The position numbers and the translations under genes are program-made. Below, piece by piece: positions 43,019 to 51,016 of a stretch of DNA of 64,000 nt. How positions within the stretch are numbered: position 1 is the first letter of the stretch; each line of letters begins with the position of its first letter. The notes below the pieces were generated by a model. It did no database searches. It was not told the origin of the DNA and saw nothing but the letters and a program-made list of their open reading frames with translations. The stretch is taken from the NCBI RefSeq assembly GCF_043099315.1, contig NZ_CP170746.1; one strand, given 5' to 3'. Origin of the DNA: Chlorogloeopsis fritschii (GTDB taxonomy: Bacteria; Cyanobacteriota; Cyanobacteriia; Cyanobacteriales; Nostocaceae).

Positions 43019-44305
43019 ATGAACACTGAGCTAGACGTTATTGTTATTGGGGCTGGTTTTTGCGGTATTACTGTAGCTGCAAGTTTAAAAAAATTTGGAA
43101 TTGATAATTTCATCGTCATAGAGAAGGGTGAAACTGTTGCCACTATCTGGAAAAATGCCTATGAGCGATTAATTAGTCAAAACCCCTATTTTACTCTACC
43201 TTTTTTTGAGGGAAAGAGAAAATATTCTACATTTAAAACGAAAGATGAAATAGTGGAGTATTTAACAGAATATGCACGCCATTTTCAAGTTGATTCTCAT
43301 ATTCGTTTTGGTGAAGAAGTTCAAAATATTACCAAAATTAAAAGTTCTAATCAAATAGACTATCGCTGGCAGATAGAAACAAACAAAGATGTTTTAAAAT
43401 GTAAAATTCTTGTGATCTGTACTGGACTCACCAATGAACCTGTAATACCACATTTCTTTGGGCAAGAATATTTTTCAGGTGAGATTATTCATAGTAGCGC
43501 CTACAAAAATGGTATTCCTTATCAGAATAAGAAAGTTTTAGTTATTGGTTCGGGAAATTCGGCAGCAGAAATAGCACTAGATTTATACGAACATGGTGCT
43601 GCTTCTATACATATGCTAATTCGTGGCAAACGCTGGATATTCCCTCTTTACCCTAGACTGCGATCGCTCCAATATTGGTTATGGCGATGGAGAACAAAGT
43701 TCAAACGCTTATTTGATAAAGATAAAACAGATAAAAGAATGGAAATGATGGAGAAAGCAATAGATTTATCTACAGAGGAACTACAAGCAGAAATAAATGA
43801 AACTGATAAATTTATTCAACGTTTTGCTTTAGATTTGAGTGCATACTCTATCTATCCAGAAGATAAAGGGCCAATGGATGTGGAAGTTAATCAAGGTCGG
43901 GTTGCGTGGGTAGATAGAGGTACTGTCAAACAAATCAAACAAGGAAATATTCAGGTAATCACCAGTAGGATTCAGCAACTCACAAAAACAGACGTAATTT
44001 TTGCCAATGGAGAATTACAAAATTACGATGCAATTATTTTAGGTACTGGTTTTCGTCCTGGCATTAATAAAATATTGAAACAGCCTGAATTATATCTCAA
44101 TATAAATGATAGGTATCTACCAAAAACAGATGGTAAGTGTCAATCTATTGTTGATCCAACACTCTACTTTGTCGGTTTTGAGAAAATCGTTGCTAGATCT
44201 GCAACTTATGGATATTACGGTTGGTATACTGGGAAAAAAATTGCCTTGCAATTAATGAAAAGTCAATTTTATTGCCTCAATACTTTAAGAGTTCCACCTA
44301 ATTAA
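43019..44305 (+). CDS. FMO-like flavin-dependent monooxygenase
   Basis: 428 residues. FAD Rossmann motif VIVIGAGFCGITVAASLKKF (about 6-25), ERLISQNPYFTLPFF, and the NADPH Rossmann motif KVLVIGSGNSAAEIALDLYE (about 173-192), plus the late GTGFRPGINKIL. This order (GxGxxG ... GxGNSAxE ... GTGF) is that of flavin-containing and N-hydroxylating monooxygenases. Substrate unknown; neighbours suggest tailoring of an exported peptide or oxidation of a small molecule. It is flanked by the two copies of the shared promoter, both directed away from it. Confidence 0.85.
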   Translation: MNTELDVIVIGAGFCGITVAASLKKFGIDNFIVIEKGETVATIWKNAYERLISQNPYFTLPFFEGKRKYSTFKTKDEIVEYLTEYARHFQVDSHIRFGEEVQNITKIKSSNQIDYRWQIETNKDVLKCKILVICTGLTNEPVIPHFFGQEYFSGEIIHSSAYKNGIPYQNKKVLVIGSGNSAAEIALDLYEHGAASIHMLIRGKRWIFPLYPRLRSLQYWLWRWRTKFKRLFDKDKTDKRMEMMEKAIDLSTEELQAEINETDKFIQRFALDLSAYSIYPEDKGPMDVEVNQGRVAWVDRGTVKQIKQGNIQVITSRIQQLTKTDVIFANGELQNYDAIILGTGFRPGINKILKQPELYLNINDRYLPKTDGKCQSIVDPTLYFVGFEKIVARSATYGYYGWYTGKKIALQLMKSQFYCLNTLRVPPN

Positions 44306-44330
44306 GAATGATGCTATAAAAGTTAAGTTA

Positions 44331-44403
44331 CAAGTTAAGTTTACTTCCACATTCAATTCCTTAACTTTTCTGTATCGACTTTTATATTTGCAAATTCTAT
44401 AAA
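44331..44403 (+). promoter_or_regulatory. Shared promoter element upstream of the small lipoprotein gene
   Basis: CAAGTTAAGT (44331-44340), then the 23-bp block ending CTTTTCTGTATCGAC (44357-44379), 18 bases, then -10 TATAAA (44398-44403). The block is identical to that of the exporter promoter at 42817-42839 and the distance to the -10 is the same. AGTTAAGTT is also repeated at 44320. Confidence 0.8.
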
Positions 44404-44438
44404 GATAACAGAACACTTGAAATCAAGGAGTTGAAATT

Positions 44439-44618
44439 ATGAAGAGTGGAATTACTGCTATGAACAATATACACTGGAAAAGAATTTTCTCACTTTCTTT
44501 ACCAATCAGTATATTGTTACTTGCACAAGCCTGCCACGGTAGTGGTGGAAGATTGATGTCTACCCAATCTACTGTAGAAAGTTCTGTTAACTATCCGCTC
44601 AATCGTACTGCAAACTAA
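44439..44618 (+). CDS. Small lipoprotein-like peptide of 59 residues
   Basis: ATG 44439 follows a good RBS (AAGGAG at 44425-44430). The product starts MKSGITAMNNIHWKRIFSLS, has a hydrophobic core LPISILLLAQAC that reads as a signal with lipobox (L-A-Q-A-C, Cys at about 32), and a short mature tail HGSGGRLMSTQSTVESSVNY PLNRTAN in two pieces. Translation could also start at Met8. It could be a small lipoprotein or the precursor of an exported peptide. The shared promoter with the SyrD-type exporter links the two. No family recognised. A terminator-like sequence is not obvious after it. Confidence 0.6.
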   Translation: MKSGITAMNNIHWKRIFSLSLPISILLLAQACHGSGGRLMSTQSTVESSVNYPLNRTAN

Positions 44619-44739
44619 TTTTATATAAGCTTCTGGAACGAGCTATGTTTAATATTTAGTTTCATCGAAACTCAATATAGAAGCAGTCTCAGAAGCTTTA
44701 AGATTCCCGTTAATTACAAAAGATAAATGGCGCTCATAG

Positions 44740-46014
44740 CTAAAATACCGTTCCATCGCTTTCTATTTGTATAGGCGGGATGCCACCTGCTCGCAGTTGA
44801 GCAGCAATTTTTCGTCCGGCTGTCCAGGTTCCACCTTGTAGAATTTTTACGAGCGGTAATTCTTCGGCACTCATGCTCAATTTTTCTCGCACTGTGGCAG
44901 CAATGTAATCTAAGAGAATCACAGTCAAAGCACGCCATTCAACTATTATTTCCGATGCCACTGAATGAGATTGGGAAAAAATATTTGGATTTTTGACGTT
45001 GATTAGTCCCAAGTCGAGGCATAATCCACCGTTACGGTATTCTGGCAATCCAGTTAAAGCGTCTAAGCCCGTAATTTCTACACCTAGCTCCTGTAGTGGT
45101 TCTAACAGGGAGTAAGTCAGCCATTGAGATAATTTGTGAAATGGCACCAAGCCATCATTGCTAACTGCTGGATGATACCAGACATCCCCTAAGTTTACTC
45201 CAGCAATTTCTATGCGTCCTGGCCAAATATCACTGAGTCCCTCCAAAACGGCATTTAACACAGTTTGGGCTGCGAGTTGGTTGTTTTTCACTTGTGCTAA
45301 AAGGAAATTTACCAAATTGCCCGGACGGGGGTTTTGCTCTCCAAACATTTGAGGTGAAGCAAGTATAACTTGACCTAATTGTTGTAACAAGTTTAACCGC
45401 CCAGTCATTCCCACCAAGGGATTTTCTAAATTTGCCTGAAAACCTTGAGCTAATTCTTGTTCAGTTAATGCTTGCAATCGTTGGGCATCTACTTGCAGGG
45501 GCTGATGCCGATCGCTCGCAAAAGTTCCTTGACAAAACATCTGGAAACTAGCTACTGCCAAGCCTTCGGAACGTTTAAAAACGAGTTTTGTATCCTGTTC
45601 GCAATAGTGCCAGCGATCGCCAGCACCAGCATCTAATAAAACGCTAATGATTGCCAAATCATACTTGGCAGCAGCTTTTTGGGTTGGCGTTAGTCCCGCT
45701 AACTTCTCATCCAACTGAGCTAAACGCGGTATACCCCCAGCTTCAAAATGTCGCCAACGACTGTGAAACGGGATTTGCAGATCTGGGTATTGTTCGTGCA
45801 TCACCTCAATTACATAGTCTGCCACCCGTTCCAACTGAGACAGATTGCAATTAAAATGAGGCGATCGCTCTGCCACTACCATCTCAAACAGTTCTTGGCA
45901 ACGTTCCCGAATTGCAACAGGCGATCGCAAATAAGCTATAACCTCCCCTTCTTCCCCTAGTGCTTGTGGGGCGGGCATCTTGCCCACCATCTCCTTGGCG
46001 GTTCCCATTTCCAT
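44740..46014 (-). CDS. URC4/urg3-type protein (DUF1688), uracil degradation
   Basis: 424 residues. YLRSPVAIRERCQELFEMVV, HSRWRHFEAGGIPRLAQLDE, YDLAIISVLLDAGAGDRWHY, VFKRSEGLAVASFQMFCQG and a late LVKILQGGTWTAGRKIAAQL match DUF1688, known as URC4 in the yeast uracil catabolism (URC) pathway and present in some bacteria. The reaction is not fully defined. It lies 139 bp downstream of a URC1-type gene on the same strand, which supports the assignment. Start could be a few codons internal. Confidence 0.82.
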   Translation of the reverse strand: MEMGTAKEMVGKMPAPQALGEEGEVIAYLRSPVAIRERCQELFEMVVAERSPHFNCNLSQLERVADYVIEVMHEQYPDLQIPFHSRWRHFEAGGIPRLAQLDEKLAGLTPTQKAAAKYDLAIISVLLDAGAGDRWHYCEQDTKLVFKRSEGLAVASFQMFCQGTFASDRHQPLQVDAQRLQALTEQELAQGFQANLENPLVGMTGRLNLLQQLGQVILASPQMFGEQNPRPGNLVNFLLAQVKNNQLAAQTVLNAVLEGLSDIWPGRIEIAGVNLGDVWYHPAVSNDGLVPFHKLSQWLTYSLLEPLQELGVEITGLDALTGLPEYRNGGLCLDLGLINVKNPNIFSQSHSVASEIIVEWRALTVILLDYIAATVREKLSMSAEELPLVKILQGGTWTAGRKIAAQLRAGGIPPIQIESDGTVF

Positions 46015-46061
46015 TTTTATTTATCCTTTACGATCCACCCCTTTACAAAGAGAAGAACTAA

Positions 46062-46134
46062 CTACTGTACGGGCGGGTTTTAACAACAATCTCTCTAGGA
46101 TGACGAAATATCTAAAATAAACCCGCCCCTACTA
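46062..46134. repeat. Dispersed ~72-bp hairpin repeat, copy C (inverted)
   Basis: CTACTGTACGGGCGGGTTTT ... TAAACCCGCCCCTACTA, the reverse complement of copy A at 5047. It separates the URC1- and URC4-type genes. Confidence 0.8.
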
Positions 46135-46153
46135 AATGACTAATGACAATTGA

Positions 46154-47419
46154 CTAATCTGTTAAAGCCCGCCCTTTCACACTTCCTAAACCATTAGAAT
46201 CTAACACCTCTCCTGTAGTGTAATAACCAGCTGCTTTTTTGGCTTCAATTTCTACTCGTGCATCTTGGGGTATCAAATCCTCTGGAATAGGTATGCGTTC
46301 GACAATTTCAATTCCCGCTTCCGTAATCGCGTTGTACTTCATGTTACTCATTGATACCATCCGGTCAATGCGAGTAATACCCAACCAATGCAAGACATCC
46401 GGCATTAGTTCTTGGAAGCGCATATCCTGTACACCTGCCACACATTCTGTACGTTCAAAGTAGGCATCAGCGCGATCGCCTCCTTCTTGTCGCTTGCGAG
46501 CATTGTAAACTAAGAATTTTGTCACTTCTCCCAAGGCGCGTCCTTCCTTACGACAATAGACAATTACACCAGCACCGCCTTCTTGGGCTGTTTGCACGCA
46601 AACTTCAATGCCATGCACCAGATAGGGACGACACGTACAAATATCAGAGCCAAACACATCGGAACCGTTACATTCATCGTGTACCCTTACCGCTAGGGGT
46701 TTATTGGGGTCAGTAATTGCAGCGATATCACCCAAAATATAAACTGTCACGCCTCCAATGGGCGGTAAAAATACTTCTAAATCAGATCGCGTCACAAGCT
46801 CTGGGAACATTCCTCCAGTTTGTTCAAATAGAGCGCGGCGTAAATCACCTTCTGTAATTTGGAAGCGTTTGGCAATTCCCGGCAAATACCAAACCGGTTC
46901 AATTGCGGCTTTGGTAACTACCAAATCGCCACCAGATTTCATTATTTTGCCATCTATTGTTAAACGTCCCTTTGCCACCGCTTCTTGTAGTTCGGGCATA
47001 TTAATATGAGCTTTGGTAATGGCGATCGTGGGGCGAATATCGTATCCCTGTTCGTAATAGGATGTAAACACCTCACCGACGATCGCTCCAAAGGGATCGA
47101 CAGAGACAATTTTTTCAAGATCGAACCAACTTGGATGCGGGCCAATATGCTCTACTGGTGAGGTATTGGTAAGATCCGCCCTGTGATCCGACTGCAGTAC
47201 ACCCCTGGCTACAGCTAAAGCACGGTAAACTGCATAACTACCAGAGTGGGTGCCAATTACATTGCGATGTGCTTGCTTTGTCAATGTAGCGATGACGGGG
47301 CCTCTTTCCATTGGATCGCTTGCACCCCACTTGATAGGTATTGGTTTGGGGCCAACGCGACTGGGGTGGGAAGTGAGAACAATATGCCTGGAAACACTGT
47401 TTTGCTTTGGCATAGTCAC
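46154..47419 (-). CDS. URC1-type GTP cyclohydrolase II-like protein
   Basis: 421 residues. The RibA-like core has VRVHDECNGSDVFGSDICTC (zinc Cys cluster altered from RibA), VIVYCRKEGRALGEVTKFLV (GTP-binding RxEGRG-type) and the C-terminal MSNMKYNAITEAGIEIVERI. An N-terminal extension of about 150 residues (RGPVIATLTKQAHRNVIGTH; VDPFGAIVGEVFTSYYEQGY) is absent from ordinary RibA and is typical of the URC1/urg1 group, which acts in uracil breakdown through ribosylurea intermediates. Second Met (MPKQNS) is an alternative start. Confidence 0.82.
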   Translation of the reverse strand: MTMPKQNSVSRHIVLTSHPSRVGPKPIPIKWGASDPMERGPVIATLTKQAHRNVIGTHSGSYAVYRALAVARGVLQSDHRADLTNTSPVEHIGPHPSWFDLEKIVSVDPFGAIVGEVFTSYYEQGYDIRPTIAITKAHINMPELQEAVAKGRLTIDGKIMKSGGDLVVTKAAIEPVWYLPGIAKRFQITEGDLRRALFEQTGGMFPELVTRSDLEVFLPPIGGVTVYILGDIAAITDPNKPLAVRVHDECNGSDVFGSDICTCRPYLVHGIEVCVQTAQEGGAGVIVYCRKEGRALGEVTKFLVYNARKRQEGGDRADAYFERTECVAGVQDMRFQELMPDVLHWLGITRIDRMVSMSNMKYNAITEAGIEIVERIPIPEDLIPQDARVEIEAKKAAGYYTTGEVLDSNGLGSVKGRALTD

Positions 47420-47715
47420 CTGTTTGTTTAGGGATATTTCTTATTAGTCAACAGTTAACACCGAATCGTCAATAGTCAACACAACAGTGGATAGAAGCTA
47501 GGTATCCCCCTTTGATTGCATTCTGTATTCTAAATTCTGTATTTTGTATTCTTCTTTAAAGATTGAGTCAGCCATTAATCGTATTCCAGGCTACAACAAT
47601 TAACATATTTTTTGCTTACCTTGCAATTTAAACCGAATTTTAAAAGCTCAGTTAAGAAGTAAATTTTGAGAACATTTTGTGAGAATCTAAAGATACTATC
47701 ACTAACCTCAAATTC

Positions 47716-48186
47716 ATGGATTCTTTATTTGTCAGTTCTTTACTTGAAGCTTTGAAAAATCCCGACGAAACAGTACGCGACCAAGCAACAAAAAAGCTTT
47801 GGCGTTTGTGGTATCAACAAAAGGGAATATATGGCTTGGAAATGATTGATCGCAGCCAAAAGTTAATGGATTCAGGGCATACAGACGAGGCTGAAGCGTT
47901 GCTAACCCAACTAACCCACGAGCAACGAGACTTTGCTGAAGCCTGGAATCGACGTGCTTACCTTTACTATAGCATCGGCAAATATGAAAAATCTTTAGCA
48001 GATTGTTTGGTAACAATTCAGATCAATCCATTTCATTTCGGCGCACTTCATGGGCTAGGCTTGTGTTATGCTGCGCTCGGAGAATATTCTAAAGCGATCG
48101 CAGCTTTTCGTCGTGCCTTGGCAATTCAACCATACTCCTTAGTCAACCAAAAATTAATTCTCGAATGTCTGCTCCGATTGAGTTAA
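47716..48186 (+). CDS. Small TPR-repeat protein
   Basis: 156 residues. Helical N-terminus with LLEALKNPDETVRDQATKKL WRLWYQQKG, then three TPR units: DRSQKLMDSGHTDEAEALLT, AEAWNRRAYLYYSIGKYEKS and GALHGLGLCYAALGEYSKAI. A protein-protein adaptor, cytosolic. The 296 bp upstream hold no gene. Partners unknown. Confidence 0.85.
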   Translation: MDSLFVSSLLEALKNPDETVRDQATKKLWRLWYQQKGIYGLEMIDRSQKLMDSGHTDEAEALLTQLTHEQRDFAEAWNRRAYLYYSIGKYEKSLADCLVTIQINPFHFGALHGLGLCYAALGEYSKAIAAFRRALAIQPYSLVNQKLILECLLRLS

Positions 48187-48237
48187 GATACAAAATAATT
48201 TACAGATGATGTTTTGTATTAATTTTAACTAAGGACT

Positions 48238-48430
48238 GTGAAAAATATTCATAGTCTCAATCGACGCAAGTTTATCCAGCAGAGTTCACTTGTTATTAGC
48301 ACAAGTATAGTTACCGCTTGTATTAATAACAAGCAAATTTCTGCTGGGCAAAACCAAGATGACAAACTAGACAAAATTACCTTCAGTACAAACTGAGTAG
48401 CACAAGCAGAACACGGGAACAGACAAAGTT
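48238..48430 (+). pseudogene. N-terminus of a Tat-exported ABC substrate-binding protein
   Basis: GTG 48238 gives MKNIHSLNRRKFIQQSSLVI, a twin-Arg signal (RRKFIQ), then STSIVTACINNKQ (lipobox-like) and DKLDKITFSTN. The next codon is TGA where NMT1/nitrate-type binding proteins have Trp (TFSTNW). Reading through gives VAQAEHG, again as expected, and then similarity ends at the hxlR gene. So one nonsense change and a deletion have destroyed it. Confidence 0.65.
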
Positions 48431-48432
48431 TG

Positions 48433-49185
48433 CTAGTCAATCTTTTCTGACGGAATGTTCTTTGAATATTTCATTGTTTCAACATACTTAATTCCCCAAC
48501 TTTCAAGAGACAGTAAGGTTGGCTCTAGCTGTTTACCTAAGTCTGTCAGTGAATATTCAACTTTTGGTGGTATTTCTGGATAAATTTTTCGACTAATCAC
48601 CGAACTCGGAGGGTGGAAGCCCCGCAATTTCATTGCTGGGGAGGAAATCCGAAGGGGATTTTAATCCCCGTCCACCATGTGAGTGCAGTACCAAAATATC
48701 GGATAATATTGATAAGTCGAAATCGGACAAGGCACTGTTTACCCAACAGAAACGGCTTTCCAGTAGATGAGAGACTGGTGTGTAGTCTCGCAAGTGGGTA
48801 GAAAACCATTGCTTGCTAGGGGCAATCCAATGTGTTTTCTGGGGCGTGGGGGTGAGTACACCCTCTGGACAATCGTAACCACGCCTAAGAGGTTCGGGGA
48901 TAGTGTTGCGGAACCTGAACAGGAACCCAACCGCTATTTCTCAGGGCTACTAAAAGCCCCCGAATTCTATTCGTGGGGAATGGTTACTCCATCATCTTCT
49001 AATTCTCTCAACTGCCTCGTCAAAATCCGCTGCGACAATTCAGGAAATGTGCGTTTAAGTTCATTAAATCGCTTCGGTTCATTAAGCAAATGATAAAGAA
49101 TCACACCTTTCCATTTATCTGCAATTACATCTAAAGCAGCTTCTATGTAACAACCTTGTGCTCCATCATAAGATGCGTGTCTCAT
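48433..49185 (-). pseudogene. HxlR-family regulator interrupted by a 387-bp element
   Basis: Two minus-strand pieces belong together. 49185-48986 codes MRHASYDGAQGCYIEAALDV, IADKWKGVILYHLL and RILTRQLRELEDDGV. 48598-48433 codes ISRKIYPEIPPKVEYSLTDL and GKQLEPTLLSLESWGIKYVE. Joining at GT|G ATT restores LEDDGV-ISRKIYPE without a frame change and gives a 121-residue HxlR winged helix of normal length. The two-Cys-poor N-terminus has one Cys (C12), as in thiol-sensing members. It is divergent from an SDR gene, a typical target. As it stands the regulator is inactive. Confidence 0.85.
48599..48985 (+). mobile_element. Non-autonomous, hairpin-rich element (IS200/IS605-like MITE)
   Basis: 387 bp inserted precisely in hxlR, with no target duplication. 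It contains at least five stem-loops: CCCCGCAAT/ATTGCTGGGG (48620-48641), GGGGATT/AATCCCC (48654-48669), GAGAC/GTCTC (48771-48789), AGGTTC/GAACCT (48890-48916) and CCCCCGAAT/ATTCGTGGGG (48957-48978) just before the right end. No protein is coded. Subterminal hairpins and clean excision fit the IS200/IS605 group, and the structured interior could be a TnpB-type guide RNA. It is not a copy of the element at 7287. Confidence 0.6.
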
Positions 49186-49310
49186 TACAGGCTCCTCCCT
49201 AGATTGGTGGCTGGTAACACACCTGTTACTGACGCACAGAAAAATCCGTTCTTACGTAATCCTAAGCAATTTTGCATAATCAAGTTGCACCTTACATAAT
49301 GGACGAACAG

Positions 49311-50210
49311 ATGAAAATTTTTCTAACAGGAGCATCCGGTTATATTGGTGGATCAATTGCTACAGCATTAGTGGCTACCGGACATACAGTAGTGGGTTTG
49401 TGTAGATCGACAGAAAAGGCTGAGTTACTCAAACTAAAGGGAATTGAGCCTGTGATTGGAACTTTGAGCGATGAACAGGTACTCTTTCAAACAGCTCAAT
49501 CGGCAGATGCTGTCATTAATGCCGCAGATGCAGACGATCCCTTTGCTGTGGAGGTGCTACTCCGAGCGCTTGATGGTTCAGGTAAAAAACTGATTCACAC
49601 AAGTGGATCGAGTATTGTTGGCGATCGCGCTGCTGGTGAATACAGTTCTCGTATTTTTCATGAAGATATTCCACGTCCAATTCGCTTTGAAAAAATTGGG
49701 CGAGTGGCGATTGATACTCATGTGATTGAAGGTGTTATCCAAGGAGTACATTCTGTGGTTATGTGTCCCTGCTTAATTTACGGTAAGGGAAGGGGGTTGC
49801 ATACCGAAAGCATTCAAATTCCTTGGATGAGCGAAGTTGCCAAGAAATATCAGGCAGCCAGATATATTGGCAAAGGAGAAAACATTTGGTCAACTGTCCA
49901 CATTGACGATCTTGTCAGCGCCTACTTGCTTGCACTTGAGAAAGCGCCAGCCGGATCGTTTTTTTTCTTGGAAAACGGCGAAGCTAGCTTCAAAAACATT
50001 GCTGAAGCAATCCATCGTAAACTTGGCTTTGAGGGTAGTGCACAAACCTGGACAATTGAACAAGCGGTTCAAGAATGGGGGCAAGAGGCGGCTCACTTTG
50101 CTTTTGGTTCCAATAGCCGTATCCGTTCAGACAAAGCCAGAAAACTTCTGGGATGGGCACCTAAACATTCATCAGTGCTTGATTGGTTAGAAAAGATATC
50201 AAATTCATAG
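49311..50210 (+). CDS. NAD(P)-dependent SDR-type epimerase/reductase
   Basis: 299 residues from ATG 49311 (MKIFLTGASGYIGGSIATAL); ATG 49299 adds MDEQ. Rossmann GASGYIGG, then ADAVINAADADDPFAVEVLL, HTSGSSIVGDRAAGEYSSRI and a late TWSTVHIDDLVSAYLLALEK and FLENGEASFKNIAEAI. An extended SDR of the NAD-epimerase/NmrA-like type; the canonical YxxxK is not clear, so the reaction is uncertain. Divergent from the interrupted hxlR gene, which probably regulated it; loss of that regulator may leave it constitutive. Confidence 0.82.
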   Translation: MKIFLTGASGYIGGSIATALVATGHTVVGLCRSTEKAELLKLKGIEPVIGTLSDEQVLFQTAQSADAVINAADADDPFAVEVLLRALDGSGKKLIHTSGSSIVGDRAAGEYSSRIFHEDIPRPIRFEKIGRVAIDTHVIEGVIQGVHSVVMCPCLIYGKGRGLHTESIQIPWMSEVAKKYQAARYIGKGENIWSTVHIDDLVSAYLLALEKAPAGSFFFLENGEASFKNIAEAIHRKLGFEGSAQTWTIEQAVQEWGQEAAHFAFGSNSRIRSDKARKLLGWAPKHSSVLDWLEKISNS

Positions 50211-50351
50211 ATATGGAAGGAGTTACCAAATCCGCATTTATACCCCCTCTTACCCCACAGGCTAGAAGCCTGGGGCTATACAAACTAAGCCCGTCTGCAC
50301 GGGCTACACAAAAAGGGGATTTATACACCGGATTTTGTATCACACAATATT

Positions 50352-50397
50352 TTGCCTATAGGGCAATTAAATAAGAATAAACTTGCCCATTAGGCAA
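50352..50397 (+). promoter_or_regulatory. Twin palindromic operators before the XRE-cupin gene
   Basis: TTGCCTATAGGGCAA (50352-50366) and TTGCCCATTAGGCAA (50383-50397) are similar inverted repeats 31 bp apart, three helical turns, ending 22 bp before the start codon. They are good candidates for autoregulation by the XRE protein. Confidence 0.75.
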
Positions 50398-50419
50398 TAA
50401 ATCGATATATACTGATTGC

Positions 50420-51016
50420 ATGGTTAACGATAATAAAACTCTCCTGCAATCTGATTTGGTTAGGCTAGGAAGCCGATTGCGTTTCTTCAGAACTCAAAGA
50501 GGATGGACTCTTGGAGAACTAGCTAGACGGACAAATTTGTCAGAAGCCTATCTATCACGGATTGAAAGTGGCGATCGCCAACCCTCCCTTGCTGTGTTGT
50601 TTGAGCTTGCCCGCACGTATCACACTTCAATGGCTGCTTTGTTTGAAGTTGAACCTCCAAGCAGTGCGGTTGTAGTGCGTTCAGTTGATGCGAATGTCTA
50701 TGAGGGAAATGGGTTGCTGTACCGTTTGCTTTCAAATAAGGGGAGTTTGGCTAATCTGCATCCAATTCACGTTACGATTCCCGCTCAAAGGCAGAACGAA
50801 TGCCTCTACCAGCATGAAGGTGAAGAGTGGCTCTACGTTCTCTCTGGTGAGTTGCGCCTAACTCTGGGAGAGGAAGAACATATTCTTCAACCTTTTGATG
50901 CCGCGCATTTCGATGCTGGAATTCCTCATCGTTTGGATGCTTTGGGCGATCGGGATACAGAAATTCTATTGGTTTCTTGTGAAGCCTCTCACGCTTTACT
51001 TAGGAGCTATCTATGA
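50420..51016 (+). CDS. XRE-family regulator with C-terminal cupin domain
   Basis: 198 residues. Helix-turn-helix at about 16-70 (LGSRLRFFRTQRGWTLGELA, RRTNLSEAYLSRIESGDRQP, SLAVLFELARTYHTSMAALF), then a cupin barrel (YQHEGEEWLYVLSGELRLTL; DAAHFDAGIPHRLDALG). Such HTH-cupin proteins sense small metabolites and repress their own operon. The 4-base overlap (ATGA) with the following MOSC gene shows that the two are co-translated, so the MOSC protein is likely under its control. Confidence 0.9.
   Translation: MVNDNKTLLQSDLVRLGSRLRFFRTQRGWTLGELARRTNLSEAYLSRIESGDRQPSLAVLFELARTYHTSMAALFEVEPPSSAVVVRSVDANVYEGNGLLYRLLSNKGSLANLHPIHVTIPAQRQNECLYQHEGEEWLYVLSGELRLTLGEEEHILQPFDAAHFDAGIPHRLDALGDRDTEILLVSCEASHALLRSYL

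Noticed and set aside
44714..44938. Minus-strand 74-codon frame at the end of the URC4-type gene
   Set aside because: Overlaps the conserved C-terminus of the DUF1688 gene in another frame and is rich in C, R and S without motifs.
48599..48985. Element in hxlR considered as a group II intron or riboswitch
   Set aside because: At 387 bp, with no domain V-like hairpin or 5' GUGYG start at the junction, a group II intron is unlikely; clean excision and subterminal hairpins fit an IS605-like MITE better.
48613..49093. Open frames across the hxlR-internal element (for example 48767-49093)
   Set aside because: They cross the element boundary into the hxlR antisense strand and show no protein-like pattern.
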